A stretch of DNA of 64,000 bases from Salisediminibacterium beveridgei (GTDB lineage: Bacteria > Bacillota > Bacilli > Bacillales > Salisediminibacteriaceae): positions 186,001-250,000 of the forward strand of contig NZ_CP012502.1 in assembly GCF_001721685.1 (NCBI RefSeq), given 5' to 3'. The notes under the pieces are model-generated. The model was not told where the DNA came from and did not search any database. It saw nothing but the letters and a program-made list of their open reading frames with translations. Each line of letters opens with the position of its first letter. The stretch's first letter is position 1. This document shows positions 39,288 to 47,673 of this stretch, piece after piece. The position numbers and the translations under genes were made by a program.

Positions 39288-39695
39288 ATGAGTAATTCAA
39301 AATCAAACAATGACAAGCCTCAAGCCAATAAAAACGGTGATACCAAGCCACTTGAGCGTGCAGCCCGCGATCATAAAGGGATTAAGCACTTCAAACCGGA
39401 TCCGGACAATGCGGATGAGAGCGAACAAAAGCTTCGTTCACAAAAATCGGATGAAGGTGAAGGTAATGGCAAGAAAAAGAAGCGCGAGAAAAAATACCGC
39501 ATGCGCCGTTTTCCAATCATCCTTCGTGTTGTCATTGTGCTGGCGCTGATCGCTGGTGCTGCAATTCTAGGTGCGATGATCGGGTACGGCATTGTCGGAG
39601 AAGGCGGCGACTACCGCGACGTCCTCGACCCCGAAACCTGGTGGTACATTCACGACATCATCTTCTCAGACACCGAATTTGAACGAGAGCGTTAA
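39288..39695 (+). CDS. EpuA family protein (DNA-directed RNA polymerase subunit beta-like annotation)
   Basis: The 135-residue protein has a long, highly charged N-terminal half (Lys, Glu and Asp rich, residues 1-75), one membrane helix (about 78-102, FPIILRVVIVLALIAGAAILGAMIGYG) and a short end containing DVLDPETWWYIHDI. That single helix followed by the P/E-TW-I-D motif is typical of the EpuA family, often annotated as an RNA polymerase beta-like protein without evidence. It is found after flhP in many Bacilli. The function is unknown. GAAGGAG lies ahead of the ATG. Confidence 0.8.
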   Translation: MSNSKSNNDKPQANKNGDTKPLERAARDHKGIKHFKPDPDNADESEQKLRSQKSDEGEGNGKKKKREKKYRMRRFPIILRVVIVLALIAGAAILGAMIGYGIVGEGGDYRDVLDPETWWYIHDIIFSDTEFERER

Positions 39696-39716
39696 TACGT
39701 CAGGACATATTTCTGA

Positions 39717-39744
39717 AATCCCCCAAACACCGGGGGATTTTTTT
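39717..39744 (+). terminator. Terminator of the mbl-flhOP unit
   Basis: AATCCCCC-AAACAC-GGGGGATT followed by seven Ts closes the mbl to EpuA-family gene group. Confidence 0.92.
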
Positions 39745-39933
39745 CGTAGTTACTAGAAGAGTATAACTGCCATACAGGCTTCCACCAATGGCTTGGCGGG
39801 ACCGCGGAAGTGCGTGCCGGATCTAGACGAAAGGCAGTTTGCGGACCGGCGCTTGCATCAAGTGCCCAACTTACCGAACAATAAATATTAAACGTAGGCT
39901 TTCGGTCGAATGTTCAGTTGAGCGTTTTCCGTA

Positions 39934-40309
39934 TCATTTCTCGACAAATACCAGCGAATGGTCTTTTTCGGCAAAAAAACCGTTGCTGAATGGATACAAG
40001 TTCGTTGATGTGAGCAGTTCATCAGGAAACAACAGCCTGAACGCATGAATCAAATCAGCGAGGACTTTGTTCGAGTCCATATCCGAATCGCACGCTTTGC
40101 ACTGATACCGCTTTGAGGTCAGGCACCGGAAGCAAAACACGGTCATCGTTCCCCGTAAGCAGATCATCCAGTACACGCTCTCCAACATATCCTTTTCTCT
40201 GATATTCCAGCCGCTGACGTTGTTCGTCAGACAATACCAGACGCTTCGACAGCAAATTGATCCGCTCGAGTTCCGCCGGCATCTCCCGCGCATACAAACA
40301 CCCATCCAA
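39934..40309 (-). pseudogene. Decayed NERD-domain gene with central deletion
   Basis: On the minus strand, the frame from 40309 encodes an N-terminal segment typical of Bacillus NERD proteins (ERINLLSKRLVLSDEQRQRL, QRKGYVGERVLDDLL, VLLPVPDLKA) and soon stops at 40055. A second frame ending at 39934 holds what looks like the C-terminal zinc-finger and helical end of the same family (RYQCKACDSD, LADLIHAFRLLFPDELL). The catalytic nuclease-related core between them is missing and the halves are out of frame. I read this as an internally deleted, frameshifted relic. The family assignment rests on short motifs. Confidence 0.5.
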
Positions 40310-40463
40310 CCACCTGAATCGAAAGTAAGTTCGTATTTATGGTGTACGAAAATACGTTCTTAAAAACGGGCAATCCTGTGACGAAAAGGCTGCCGGCCTC
40401 TTGCCAGTCATAAACATCCCGTGTAAACTGAATGGTAGTTACAATTATGAGGAGGTCCTAACT

Positions 40464-40901
40464 ATGAATCTCGACATCAACGACATCAAAGATATCATCC
40501 CGCACCGCTATCCCTTTCTGTTGGTGGATAAAGTGCTGGAGGTAGAAGAAGGCAAACGTGCCGTCGGCATCAAAAACGTGACGGCGAATGAGGAATTTTT
40601 CAACGGACACTTTCCCGATTATCCTGTGATGCCCGGTGTGCTGATTATCGAAGCACTGGCGCAGGTCGGTGCGGTCGCCATGCTCAAACCCGAAGAAAAC
40701 CGCGGTCGTCTGGCCTTCTTTGCCGGGATCGACAAATGCCGGTTCAAAGCGCAGGTGAAACCAGGTGATCAATTGAAACTCGAAGTGGAGATGGTGAGGT
40801 TTAAAGGAGCGATCGGCAAAGGCAAAGCAGTTGCATCGGTGGATGGTGAGACGGTAGCCGAAGCGGAGCTCATGTTTGCTCTAGGTGAGAAACAAGAATA
40901 A
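40464..40901 (+). CDS. fabZ: 3-hydroxyacyl-ACP dehydratase
   Basis: FabZ dehydrates 3-hydroxyacyl-ACP in fatty-acid elongation, in the cytosol. The 145-residue hot-dog fold protein has the catalytic His in [20 protein letters not shown], with the Glu of the same motif, and the opening [17 protein letters not shown]. The start is the ATG at 40464 behind GAGGAGGTC; an open frame upstream to 40401 is not used. A possible -10 (TACAAT, 40440-40445) sits in front but no -35 was recognised. In B. subtilis fabZ also follows flhP. Confidence 0.97.
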   Translation: MNLDINDIKDIIPHRYPFLLVDKVLEVEEGKRAVGIKNVTANEEFFNGHFPDYPVMPGVLIIEALAQVGAVAMLKPEENRGRLAFFAGIDKCRFKAQVKPGDQLKLEVEMVRFKGAIGKGKAVASVDGETVAEAELMFALGEKQE

Positions 40902-40915
40902 CAAAGTCATCTCAA

Positions 40916-40949
40916 CCCTTGCAGGGCCTCCCTGTAAGGGCTTTTTTTA
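40916..40949 (+). terminator. Terminator after fabZ
   Basis: CCCTTGCAGGG pairs with CCCTGTAAGGG (one G-T pair) and seven Ts follow. Confidence 0.93.
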
Positions 40950-41141
40950 CAGAAATATGACCGAATTCTGTGAGACTGTGTAATGGCTATGGTAGATTAT
41001 CTAAAATGCCCCAATTTGGTTTCGAGGACCCCGATAAGTGAAATAGACTAAACAGACGATGAGAGATCATCGTTTCTGCAAGAAAAATCTTTGACGAACA
41101 ATTGCTCATCTGAAGCAAAGCCGAAAGGGAGGATGTAAACG

Positions 41142-41288
41142 ATGAAAAAGAAAGCATTAATCGGTATTTTTTCCACTTTACTGGCGTTAGGGACACTCGG
41201 AGCATGCGGGAATGTGGATGACCTGAACGAGGACCTGAACGACGATCCGATGATGGAAAACAATGACCCTGCAGACAACAATTTATAA
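41142..41288 (+). CDS. Acidic mini-lipoprotein, first of three
   Basis: This 48-residue product has a lipoprotein signal (MKKKALIGIFSTLLALGTLG) with lipobox LGAC, lipid-bearing C23, then a short mature part rich in Asp, Asn and Glu (CGNVDDLNEDLNDDPMMENN). GGGAGGATG is ten bases ahead of the ATG. It shares the signal layout and the NVDDLN / DDPMMENN core with the next gene, so they are tandem duplicates. I do not recognise a named family. The mature peptide is only about 26 residues, and would sit on the outer face of the membrane as a small negatively charged group. Confidence 0.75.
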   Translation: MKKKALIGIFSTLLALGTLGACGNVDDLNEDLNDDPMMENNDPADNNL

Positions 41289-41333
41289 AAAGTCCGTTTT
41301 AAAAAGATTTAAAATTTGAAGGAGGAATTACAA

Positions 41334-41504
41334 ATGAGAAAAAAACTATTACTCACAATGCTGTCCGGAATGTTGACGATTGGATTTTTGGGCGCGTGCG
41401 GAAATGTAGAAGACTTGAATGACGATCTCAATAATGATCCAATGATGGAAAATAACGACGGCATGAACGATGACATGAACAACGACATGAACAACGACGT
41501 ATAA
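41334..41504 (+). CDS. Acidic mini-lipoprotein, second of three
   Basis: The 56-residue product begins MRKKLLLTMLSGMLTIGFLG and has lipobox LGAC. Its mature part, CGNVEDLNDDLNNDPMMENN, closely parallels the preceding gene and continues into repeats of NDDMNNDM. GAAGGAGGA precedes the ATG at 41334 with ideal spacing; an in-frame upstream ATG (41316) is rejected. It lies 45 bases after the first gene, with no terminator between, and is followed by one. Function unknown. Confidence 0.78.
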   Translation: MRKKLLLTMLSGMLTIGFLGACGNVEDLNDDLNNDPMMENNDGMNDDMNNDMNNDV

Positions 41505-41551
41505 ACGCGGATCATTTACCCCCTTTGATTAATCTTAATAGATGAAAATGC

Positions 41552-41588
41552 ACCGCACTTCGATTTTAACGAGGTGCGGTTATATTTT
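41552..41588 (+). terminator. Terminator after the second mini-lipoprotein
   Basis: ACCGCACTTCG pairs with CGAGGTGCGGT (41552-41562, 41570-41580; one G-T pair) and TATATTTTG follows. Confidence 0.75.
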
Positions 41589-41797
41589 GGCTTCAGAGAA
41601 ACAGTCACTTTCAAGAATTAAGTATTCTTTCATATTGTTAAGCCGTTTTTCACAACATTTACCAAAAACGATGAAACACTACGTAAAAGGCGCGAAAGCA
41701 ATTGCCGCAGTGGCTTCGAGACGTTATGCTGACTACAGGTTGCAAGAGAGCAGCCAATCTTTAAGCACCAGGAAAGAAAAATAGGAGGATGAAACAC

Positions 41798-42085
41798 ATG
41801 AAGAAAAAGATGAGTTTAACAGCAATGGCAGGCGTATTGTCATTAGGAGTACTCGCAGCTTGCGGGAACAACGACACTGTAGATATTGATAACAACTTCA
41901 ATGACGATCCTGCAACAGAAGAAAATAACGGCATGGACGACGATATGAATAACAACATGGACGATGACATGAACAACGATTACAATGACAACGAAGACAT
42001 TGACGAGAATGACTGGGATGACGTAGAAGACAATGACGACATGGAATCAGATCTGGAAGATGAAGACGAAGATGTCGTAGAATAA
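41798..42085 (+). CDS. Acidic lipoprotein, third of three
   Basis: The 95-residue product has signal MKKKMSLTAMAGVLSLGVLA, lipobox LAAC and a mature part that is nearly all Asp, Asn, Glu and Met (DDDMNNNMDDDMNNDYND, then a Glu/Asp end). It is longer than its two upstream relatives but shares the FNDDP / DDMNN pattern, so it is probably a diverged copy. The start at 41798 lies ten bases from AGGAGG; an earlier ATG at 41789 is too close to that site. Function unknown; a calcium-binding or surface-charge role is speculation. It has its own terminator. Confidence 0.78.
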   Translation: MKKKMSLTAMAGVLSLGVLAACGNNDTVDIDNNFNDDPATEENNGMDDDMNNNMDDDMNNDYNDNEDIDENDWDDVEDNDDMESDLEDEDEDVVE

Positions 42086-42098
42086 TGTGTACTGCCTG

Positions 42099-42129
42099 CA
42101 ACCACACGCTTTTGCGTGTGGTTGTTTTA
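42099..42129 (+). terminator. Terminator after the third lipoprotein
   Basis: CAACCACACGC pairs with GCGTGTGGTTG, followed by TTTTAT. Confidence 0.9.
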
Positions 42130-42167
42130 TTAAATCAAAAAGTTCCCAACCATAAAGGCTGGGAACT
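42130..42167 (-). terminator. Terminator of the AraC-type regulator gene
   Basis: On the minus strand AGTTCCCA pairs with TGGGAACT (42160-42167 and 42141-42148) and TTTTTGATTT follows. It sits back to back with the preceding plus-strand terminator. Confidence 0.82.
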
Positions 42168-42193
42168 GGATTCATTCAGAGAACGGTGGCTTT

Positions 42194-43420
42194 TTAAACG
42201 CCAGGGACTTCTTTTTTATCCTCGTCCATTGAGGAATGTGTTTCCTGGTAGACTTTCGGGGTCTTACCCACTTTTTTACGGAAGACCTGGGTGAAATGGC
42301 TCTGACTTGAGAATCCGACATGTACTGCGACATCGGAAATGTCGTTCTGGCGGTCTTTGAGCAGGCGCTTCGCCAGGTTGATCCGCTCGTCCGTGACGAA
42401 TTGTAAAATTGTCTTTCCGGTTTCTTCCTTGAACAGCGTACCGAAATAGCGGGGGTTCAGCCCCACCTCCTGGGCGACGTTGTCGAGTCGGAAACTGCTG
42501 TCGAGATGGTTGCGGATATATTTGATGCCAATGATCACCGACTGGGAATAGGATTCCTGCCGATATTCATCCACCATGTCGAACAAATCGTAGAACATCT
42601 GCTGGAATAACTTGAGCAGATTGCCCATATCATCTGTCTGTTCCACGCGGGTAATGAATGCATCTGAGTAGTGCTGCAAATCCCGGAAATCGATACCGAC
42701 CTGAGCCACCCGGCGAATGGCGACAGATACCCCGGAAATCAGTACGTTTTTATACGCACGAACCGGGTTGCCGTTCCCGATGGGCGGAATCGGATACTTA
42801 TCGAAGTCCCCGATCCGTTCAAGCACCGAGCGATCGCCATTGACCAGTCCGTCGAGAAAATCCTGTTCCAAAGTAAACGGTGCGTGGTCCACAGGCTCAT
42901 CACTGTAAGCCCCCGGCACAGCACGGCGCACTTCGTAAAAATCTTCACCCTCTTCAATGGAGTCCACGACACCTGTATAATCCAGCGTCTCCAGCTGTTC
43001 AAGGAGAAGCTTCACATATTTCAGCTGTACAAATGGTAAATTCGGCGTCTTCTCGTAGTGCTCCTGTAAAAGCGCTTTATCCTGAAGGGAGAACCCACCA
43101 TTGTAAAACAGAGCATCCCAGCGTTCCTGCGTCATTTCATGCACCTGAACCGGCCCGATAAGAAGCATATCGATGTGATGTTCCTGACTGCCCGCGCTGC
43201 GGACAAAATAATGCTGATGCAAATCGTCGACGACAGCACCTGTCTCGTGACCGCTTAAGCGACGGACTCTGTCTGCAGCCAGTTTGATGATATGATCCAT
43301 ACGCTTCAATGGATCGATTTGCGTCCTCGGCATCTGCTGATAACGCGTACCGTCCGATGATAGATAATGGATTGGGATGCCAGTTGTATAATAAAATAAG
43401 TTTAATGCTTCCTGTTGCAT
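42194..43420 (-). CDS. AraC-family transcriptional regulator
   Basis: The 408-residue cytosolic regulator has a long N-terminal ligand or sensor part of about 300 residues with no motif I can name, and a C-terminal AraC double helix-turn-helix (residues about 305-390: FRLDNVAQEVGLNPRYFGTLF and ISDVAVHVGFSSQSHFTQVFRKKVGKTP). The layout resembles Bacillus and Listeria regulators that control surface or carbohydrate genes. The target is unknown. The neighbours are the lipoproteins (convergent) and the flippase gene (divergent, 235 bases away), either of which could be regulated. GGAGGG precedes the ATG at 43420. Confidence 0.85.
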   Translation of the reverse strand: MQQEALNLFYYTTGIPIHYLSSDGTRYQQMPRTQIDPLKRMDHIIKLAADRVRRLSGHETGAVVDDLHQHYFVRSAGSQEHHIDMLLIGPVQVHEMTQERWDALFYNGGFSLQDKALLQEHYEKTPNLPFVQLKYVKLLLEQLETLDYTGVVDSIEEGEDFYEVRRAVPGAYSDEPVDHAPFTLEQDFLDGLVNGDRSVLERIGDFDKYPIPPIGNGNPVRAYKNVLISGVSVAIRRVAQVGIDFRDLQHYSDAFITRVEQTDDMGNLLKLFQQMFYDLFDMVDEYRQESYSQSVIIGIKYIRNHLDSSFRLDNVAQEVGLNPRYFGTLFKEETGKTILQFVTDERINLAKRLLKDRQNDISDVAVHVGFSSQSHFTQVFRKKVGKTPKVYQETHSSMDEDKKEVPGV

Positions 43421-43655
43421 ATAAATTCCCTCCGAACAATTAATTATCTGTTCTTATCTTACCTTTAGTGAGCAGGGATTCACAAGAAGAAATCATCTAT
43501 TATCAAACTTTTTTATAAAAATACATCAAATTAACTACAATATTATCCATCTGCCTAAAATTTCAGCCAACGTCGGAATTGCAGGAAAGAATATGATAAA
43601 ATACAGGTTGTGACAAGAAGCGTATCCGTTAATTCAACAGACAGGGGACCTGTAC

Positions 43656-45308
43656 ATGAGTGATCAGCAACTCTTACGCGGAACCGCCATCATGACCGCG
43701 GCGATTTTCGCATCGAAAATCCTTGGTATCATCTATATCTTTCCCTTTCAGGCCATCGTCGGCCTCGAGGGGCTTGCATTGTATACATACGGCTACACGC
43801 CCTACACGATCTTTTTGAGTCTCTCGACGCTCGGAATCCCGATTGCGATCTCGAAATTCGTCTCCAAGTACAATACGCTCGGTGATTACGACACGATCCG
43901 GCGCCTGTTTCGTTCCGGGCTCGTCGTCATGACCCTGACCGGCATCGCGGCCTTTTTGATGCTGTTTTTCCTGGCTGAACCCATTGCCAAACAGATCCTG
44001 AACCCCGATGAACTTGAAGGCGGCACCAGCGTGGCAGACGCCGTTTTCACCATCCGTATGGTGAGCGTCGCCTTAATCATCATTCCCGTTATGTCGTCGA
44101 TCCGCGGCTATTTTCAAGGCTTCGGAATGATGGGGCCGACCGCCATTTCCCAGGTGATCGAACAGCTCATCCGCATTACCTTCATTCTGATCCTGACCTG
44201 GCTGATCATCGATATCTGGGGCGGCGAACTCGGCACGGCCGTCGGGTTTGCCACGTTCGGGGCATTTGTCGGTGCGTTGGGCAGTTTCGCAGTCCTCACG
44301 TATTTTTACCGGAGAACAGGCCAGTTTCTCAATGATCAGAATGTCGAAAAACAACAGATTCACCCGGAACAGACAAAACGGGAACAAAAATCCCTGCCGG
44401 AGATTTACAAAGAACTGATTGCCTATGCGTTGCCGATCTCGCTCGTTGGCCTTGCGATTCCGCTCTATCAGATGATCGACCTGTTCACGTTCAATGATGC
44501 CATGATGGCCGCCGGCTTCACGCAGGCCGAGGCAATTAACTATTTCGGTGCCTACGGTCAGGCGGTGCATAAGCTGGTGCTGATCCCCGTCACCATCGCC
44601 ACGGCCATGTCGCTGACGATTATCCCGACGGTGACCTCCGCTTTCACGTCAGGAGACGGTTCGAAGCTGCAAGGGCAGATCACACAGATCTTTCAGGTGA
44701 TCTTCTTCTTCACCGTCCCGGCTGCTGTCGGCCTGATGGTACTCGCTGCGCCGGCTTACGGCACGCTGTACAGCATTGAAGACGTGCACATCGGTGCGCC
44801 GATCTTGCAGTTTTATGCCCCGGTGGCGATTCTGTTCGCCGTCTTCGCCGTGACGGCAGCCCTCCTGCAAGGGTTGAACCGGCAAAAAATTGCGGTACTG
44901 GCCCTGTTGATTGGCATTCTTGCCAAGCTGGTCCTGAACATCCCGCTGATCACATGGTTCGGAGCAACGGGCGCCCCGATGGCTACCGCGATCGGCTACG
45001 TCCTGGCGATTGCCCTGATGCTCTGGTCGGTTGCCCACTTTGCACGTTTTGACTTCACATCCGTCTGGAAACGGTTCGTGCTCATCACCATGTTTGCAGC
45101 CGTCATGGCCGCTGGTGTACTGATCGTGCGTGTTCTTCTCGAAGCCTTGACAGGCATGGACACGAAGATGGATTATGTACTCGTTACGGTGCTGTCTGTC
45201 ATTACCGGTGTCGTCATTTATTTCGGGCTGACCCTTCAGACAGGGCTCGCACAGCGTGTCCTCGGGCACCGCATCAACCGTCTGATTCCAAGACGTTTTC
45301 GAAGTTAA
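43656..45308 (+). CDS. MurJ/YtgP-type lipid II flippase family protein
   Basis: The 550-residue membrane protein has about 14 helices and belongs to the polysaccharide transporter (MATE-like) family that includes YtgP (B. subtilis MurJ), SpoVB and YkvU. The opening LLRGTAIMTAAIFASKILGIIYIFPF, the SIRGYFQGFGMMGPTAISQVIEQ motif and LLQGLNRQKIAVLALLIGILAKL are typical. At 550 residues and outside a sporulation context, YtgP/MurJ function (lipid II export) is most likely, though flipping another undecaprenyl-linked glycan cannot be excluded. The start is the ATG at 43656; GGGGAC is a weak ribosome site. A VanZ-like gene follows closely. Confidence 0.87.
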   Translation: MSDQQLLRGTAIMTAAIFASKILGIIYIFPFQAIVGLEGLALYTYGYTPYTIFLSLSTLGIPIAISKFVSKYNTLGDYDTIRRLFRSGLVVMTLTGIAAFLMLFFLAEPIAKQILNPDELEGGTSVADAVFTIRMVSVALIIIPVMSSIRGYFQGFGMMGPTAISQVIEQLIRITFILILTWLIIDIWGGELGTAVGFATFGAFVGALGSFAVLTYFYRRTGQFLNDQNVEKQQIHPEQTKREQKSLPEIYKELIAYALPISLVGLAIPLYQMIDLFTFNDAMMAAGFTQAEAINYFGAYGQAVHKLVLIPVTIATAMSLTIIPTVTSAFTSGDGSKLQGQITQIFQVIFFFTVPAAVGLMVLAAPAYGTLYSIEDVHIGAPILQFYAPVAILFAVFAVTAALLQGLNRQKIAVLALLIGILAKLVLNIPLITWFGATGAPMATAIGYVLAIALMLWSVAHFARFDFTSVWKRFVLITMFAAVMAAGVLIVRVLLEALTGMDTKMDYVLVTVLSVITGVVIYFGLTLQTGLAQRVLGHRINRLIPRRFRS

Positions 45309-45330
45309 TTCATTGAAAGGTTGCGCTCAC

Positions 45331-45780
45331 ATGCATGTAAAAATCGCCTGGCTGGCCGTTGTCTTCTGGATGGGCCTGATCTTCTTTTTCTCTCACCAGC
45401 CCGGACAGGAATCTGCTGCCCTCAGTTCGGGCATCACGCAGCAACTCCACTCGATCCTGACCTGGCTGCCGTTGATTGATTTTGAGATTGGACTGCTCCA
45501 TGCCCTGGTGCGAAAAGGCGCGCACTTTGTCGTCTACCTAGTGCTCGGCATGCTGCTTCTGCACGCCTTACGCACATCGGGGATCCTGATACAAAAAGCC
45601 GTGTTCTTCAGCTGGTTCATCAGCACGATCTATGCCGCAACGGATGAGTACCATCAGACGTTTATCCCCGGACGCGTCGGGGACCCGGTGGATGTGGTGA
45701 TTGACAGCGCCGGTGCGGTGACGGGAATCATCATCTATCTTGCGATTCACGGGCTCATCCGCTGGAAAAAACGGGCCTGA
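45331..45780 (+). CDS. VanZ-family membrane protein
   Basis: The 149-residue protein has four to five predicted helices and the VanZ pattern: a first helix ending FFFSHQPGQES, the buried RKGAHFVVYLVLGMLLLHAL helix and the loop ATDEYHQTFIPGRVGDPVDVVIDSAGAVTG. VanZ proteins give low teicoplanin resistance in enterococci, but most family members have unknown function. It is 22 bases after the flippase gene and probably co-transcribed. The ATG at 45331 has AAAGG about ten bases before it; an upstream TTG at 45313 is possible. Confidence 0.88.
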   Translation: MHVKIAWLAVVFWMGLIFFFSHQPGQESAALSSGITQQLHSILTWLPLIDFEIGLLHALVRKGAHFVVYLVLGMLLLHALRTSGILIQKAVFFSWFISTIYAATDEYHQTFIPGRVGDPVDVVIDSAGAVTGIIIYLAIHGLIRWKKRA

Positions 45781-45868
45781 CAGACTTTCTCCCCCTGGAA
45801 TCGGCATTGATTGGGAGTGCCATTCGCAGCTCGGTATGCCAGCCATCGTACAGTCACGGGATAGTCAA

Positions 45869-45899
45869 AACTGCACCGGATATCCGGTGCAGTTATTTC
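45869..45899. terminator. Palindromic terminator after the VanZ-like gene
   Basis: AACTGCACCGG-ATAT-CCGGTGCAGTT is a perfect 11-bp stem followed by ATTTCG. The surrounding gap (45781-46177) otherwise holds only AT-rich sequence with no clear promoter. Confidence 0.8.
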
Positions 45900-46177
45900 G
45901 CATGTATTCGACAATTTATCAGAAAATCAGCCCATAACCCAATAAGCATGTCTTTTCGCCTAACGTCAAGACAAAAATCTGTGATTTTTTTCGTGGAAAA
46001 GTGAATTGTTTATACGTGATGAACCCTTTTATGACAGGATCCGGAATAATTATCAGAATTGTTTACCCCGATTGAAATACAATTGTAATCTTTTACACAT
46101 ACTCATGCAATGAAGTGGTGTTAAAGTAGCAGATGTGAAGAAAAAATATCAGGATTTGTCGAATGGGGGAGCACGTG

Positions 46178-47488
46178 GTGAAAAAATCATTTATTCTTGC
46201 AGCAGTGTTAGCTGGGTCGTTTACAGTGTTTGGTGTACATAATGTTGCAGAAGCCACTTCAGAATTGGAATCAGAACGTGAGAATGTACAGGATGAGCGC
46301 GAAGACATTCAATCCGAACTATCAGAAGCTGAGCAGGAACTTGCAGATTTAATGGCCGAGATTGAAGACATAGAGAAACAGATCGCCAACATTGAAGACG
46401 GACTTCAGGCGAACCAGGAAAAAATGGATCAGACCGAGGAAGAAATCGCCGAAAACGAAGCCCGTGTCAAAGAGCTCGAGGAAGAGATTGAAATCCTTGA
46501 AGCCGACATTGAAGAGCGCTTTAACCTCTTGAAAGACAGAGCGAGTTCTTATCAGCGTAATGGTGGACCGACGTCCTCCTATATTGAAGTCATCCTTGGA
46601 TCTGAAGGTTTCGGCGATTTTATCAGCCGTGTGCTGACGATCTCCCAAATCGCAAAAGCGGATAACGATTTCATTGAAGATCTTGAACTGAAACAAGATG
46701 AATTGTCTGATGTTCAGGCCGAATTTGAAGAGACACTCGATAGCCTCGATGAGCAGATGGTTGAACTTGAAGGCATTGAGTCTTATATGGAAGATCAGCG
46801 TGAACAGCAGGAAGTGCTACGTGAAGAAGTGGAAGAGCACACTGCTGAGCAGGAATCGATGATCGAAGACCTCGAGAGCCAGGAATCAGAATTGGCTGCA
46901 GAGGAAGCGAGTCTTGCTGATCGAATCGAGGCAGAACTCGAACGTCAGCGTGAAGCCGAAAGAGCAGCAGCTCAACAGGCAAGCAATACATCAAATAACA
47001 CATCAAATAACACATCAAACACAAGCACTTCAAACGGCAGCACCTCCGGTGGGTCCTCCAGCGGTCAGGCTGCATCGAATAACAGTGGCGGAGCATCCGG
47101 CTCAGCCGGCGCCGTCATTAATGCAGGACACCGCTACATTGGCAATTCGACTTACGTATTCGGTGGCGGACGCTCCAACCATGACATTCAGAATGGTCGC
47201 TTTGACTGCTCCGGGTATGTCAGCTGGGCCTTCTCACAAATCGGTGTGAATCTGCCGGCATCCACTGATGCCATGCTTCATTCCGGCCGGCGTATCTCAG
47301 CCAGTGAAAAGCGCCCTGGCGACCTCGTCTTCTTTGATACGTATAAGCGTAACGGTCACGTGGCCATCTATGCCGGTGGCGGACGTTTCATCGGTGCACA
47401 GTCCTCCACAGGCGTTGCTTATGCGAGCATGACTTCAGGTTACTGGGCGAACAACTTCCGCGGTGTTGTTGTACGCGTACTGAACTGA
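46178..47488 (+). CDS. CwlO-like peptidoglycan D,L-endopeptidase
   Basis: The 436-residue secreted protein has a signal peptide (KKSFILAAVLAGSFTVFGVHNVAEA), a long coiled coil (about residues 30-275), a Ser/Thr/Asn/Gly linker and a C-terminal NlpC/P60 domain with catalytic C344 (RFDCSGYVSW) and H394 (GHVAIYAGG). This is the layout of CwlO of B. subtilis, which cleaves D-Glu-mDAP cross-bridge stems and is driven by FtsEX through its coiled coil. I choose the GTG at 46178, seven bases from GGGGGA; the ATG at 46163 would precede that site. No clear WalR box was found upstream. A strong terminator follows. Confidence 0.93.
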   Translation: MKKSFILAAVLAGSFTVFGVHNVAEATSELESERENVQDEREDIQSELSEAEQELADLMAEIEDIEKQIANIEDGLQANQEKMDQTEEEIAENEARVKELEEEIEILEADIEERFNLLKDRASSYQRNGGPTSSYIEVILGSEGFGDFISRVLTISQIAKADNDFIEDLELKQDELSDVQAEFEETLDSLDEQMVELEGIESYMEDQREQQEVLREEVEEHTAEQESMIEDLESQESELAAEEASLADRIEAELERQREAERAAAQQASNTSNNTSNNTSNTSTSNGSTSGGSSSGQAASNNSGGASGSAGAVINAGHRYIGNSTYVFGGGRSNHDIQNGRFDCSGYVSWAFSQIGVNLPASTDAMLHSGRRISASEKRPGDLVFFDTYKRNGHVAIYAGGGRFIGAQSSTGVAYASMTSGYWANNFRGVVVRVLN

Positions 47489-47510
47489 TCTCAGTATCCT
47501 ATATCATCGA

Positions 47511-47544
47511 GGGAAACGAGTGATCATACTCGTTTCCCTTTTTT
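47511..47544 (+). terminator. Terminator after the CwlO-like gene
   Basis: GGGAAACGAGT pairs with ACTCGTTTCCC (47511-47521, 47528-47538) and six Ts follow. Confidence 0.95.
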
Positions 47545-47625
47545 ATGGTTCTAAGTCAATTGTTGGGGTAGTGGCACTTTGCCGCTGTCCCTTTATTCTA
47601 CTTTAAAATGTTCATTTTTGAATTG

Positions 47626-47671
47626 AAAAAGCTGAAAGCTTCCTGGAATTCACCAGAAGGCCTTCAGCTTT
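47626..47671 (-). terminator. Terminator of the LCP gene
   Basis: On the minus strand AAAGCTGAAGGCCTTCTGG pairs with CCAGGAAGCTTTCAGCTTT (imperfect) and runs into TTTTC, just after the LCP stop. Confidence 0.85.
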
Positions 47672-47673
47672 AA

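Noticed and set aside
46000..46150. WalR box upstream of the CwlO-like gene
   Set aside because: I looked for the direct repeat TGTWAH-N5-TGTWAH and found only partial or inverted TGTAAT-like pieces.
46975..47030. Short direct repeats (AATAACACATCA) as a possible CRISPR or tandem repeat locus
   Set aside because: They are codon-level repeats of the Ser/Thr/Asn linker in the CwlO-like protein. No spacer-repeat array exists anywhere in the window.
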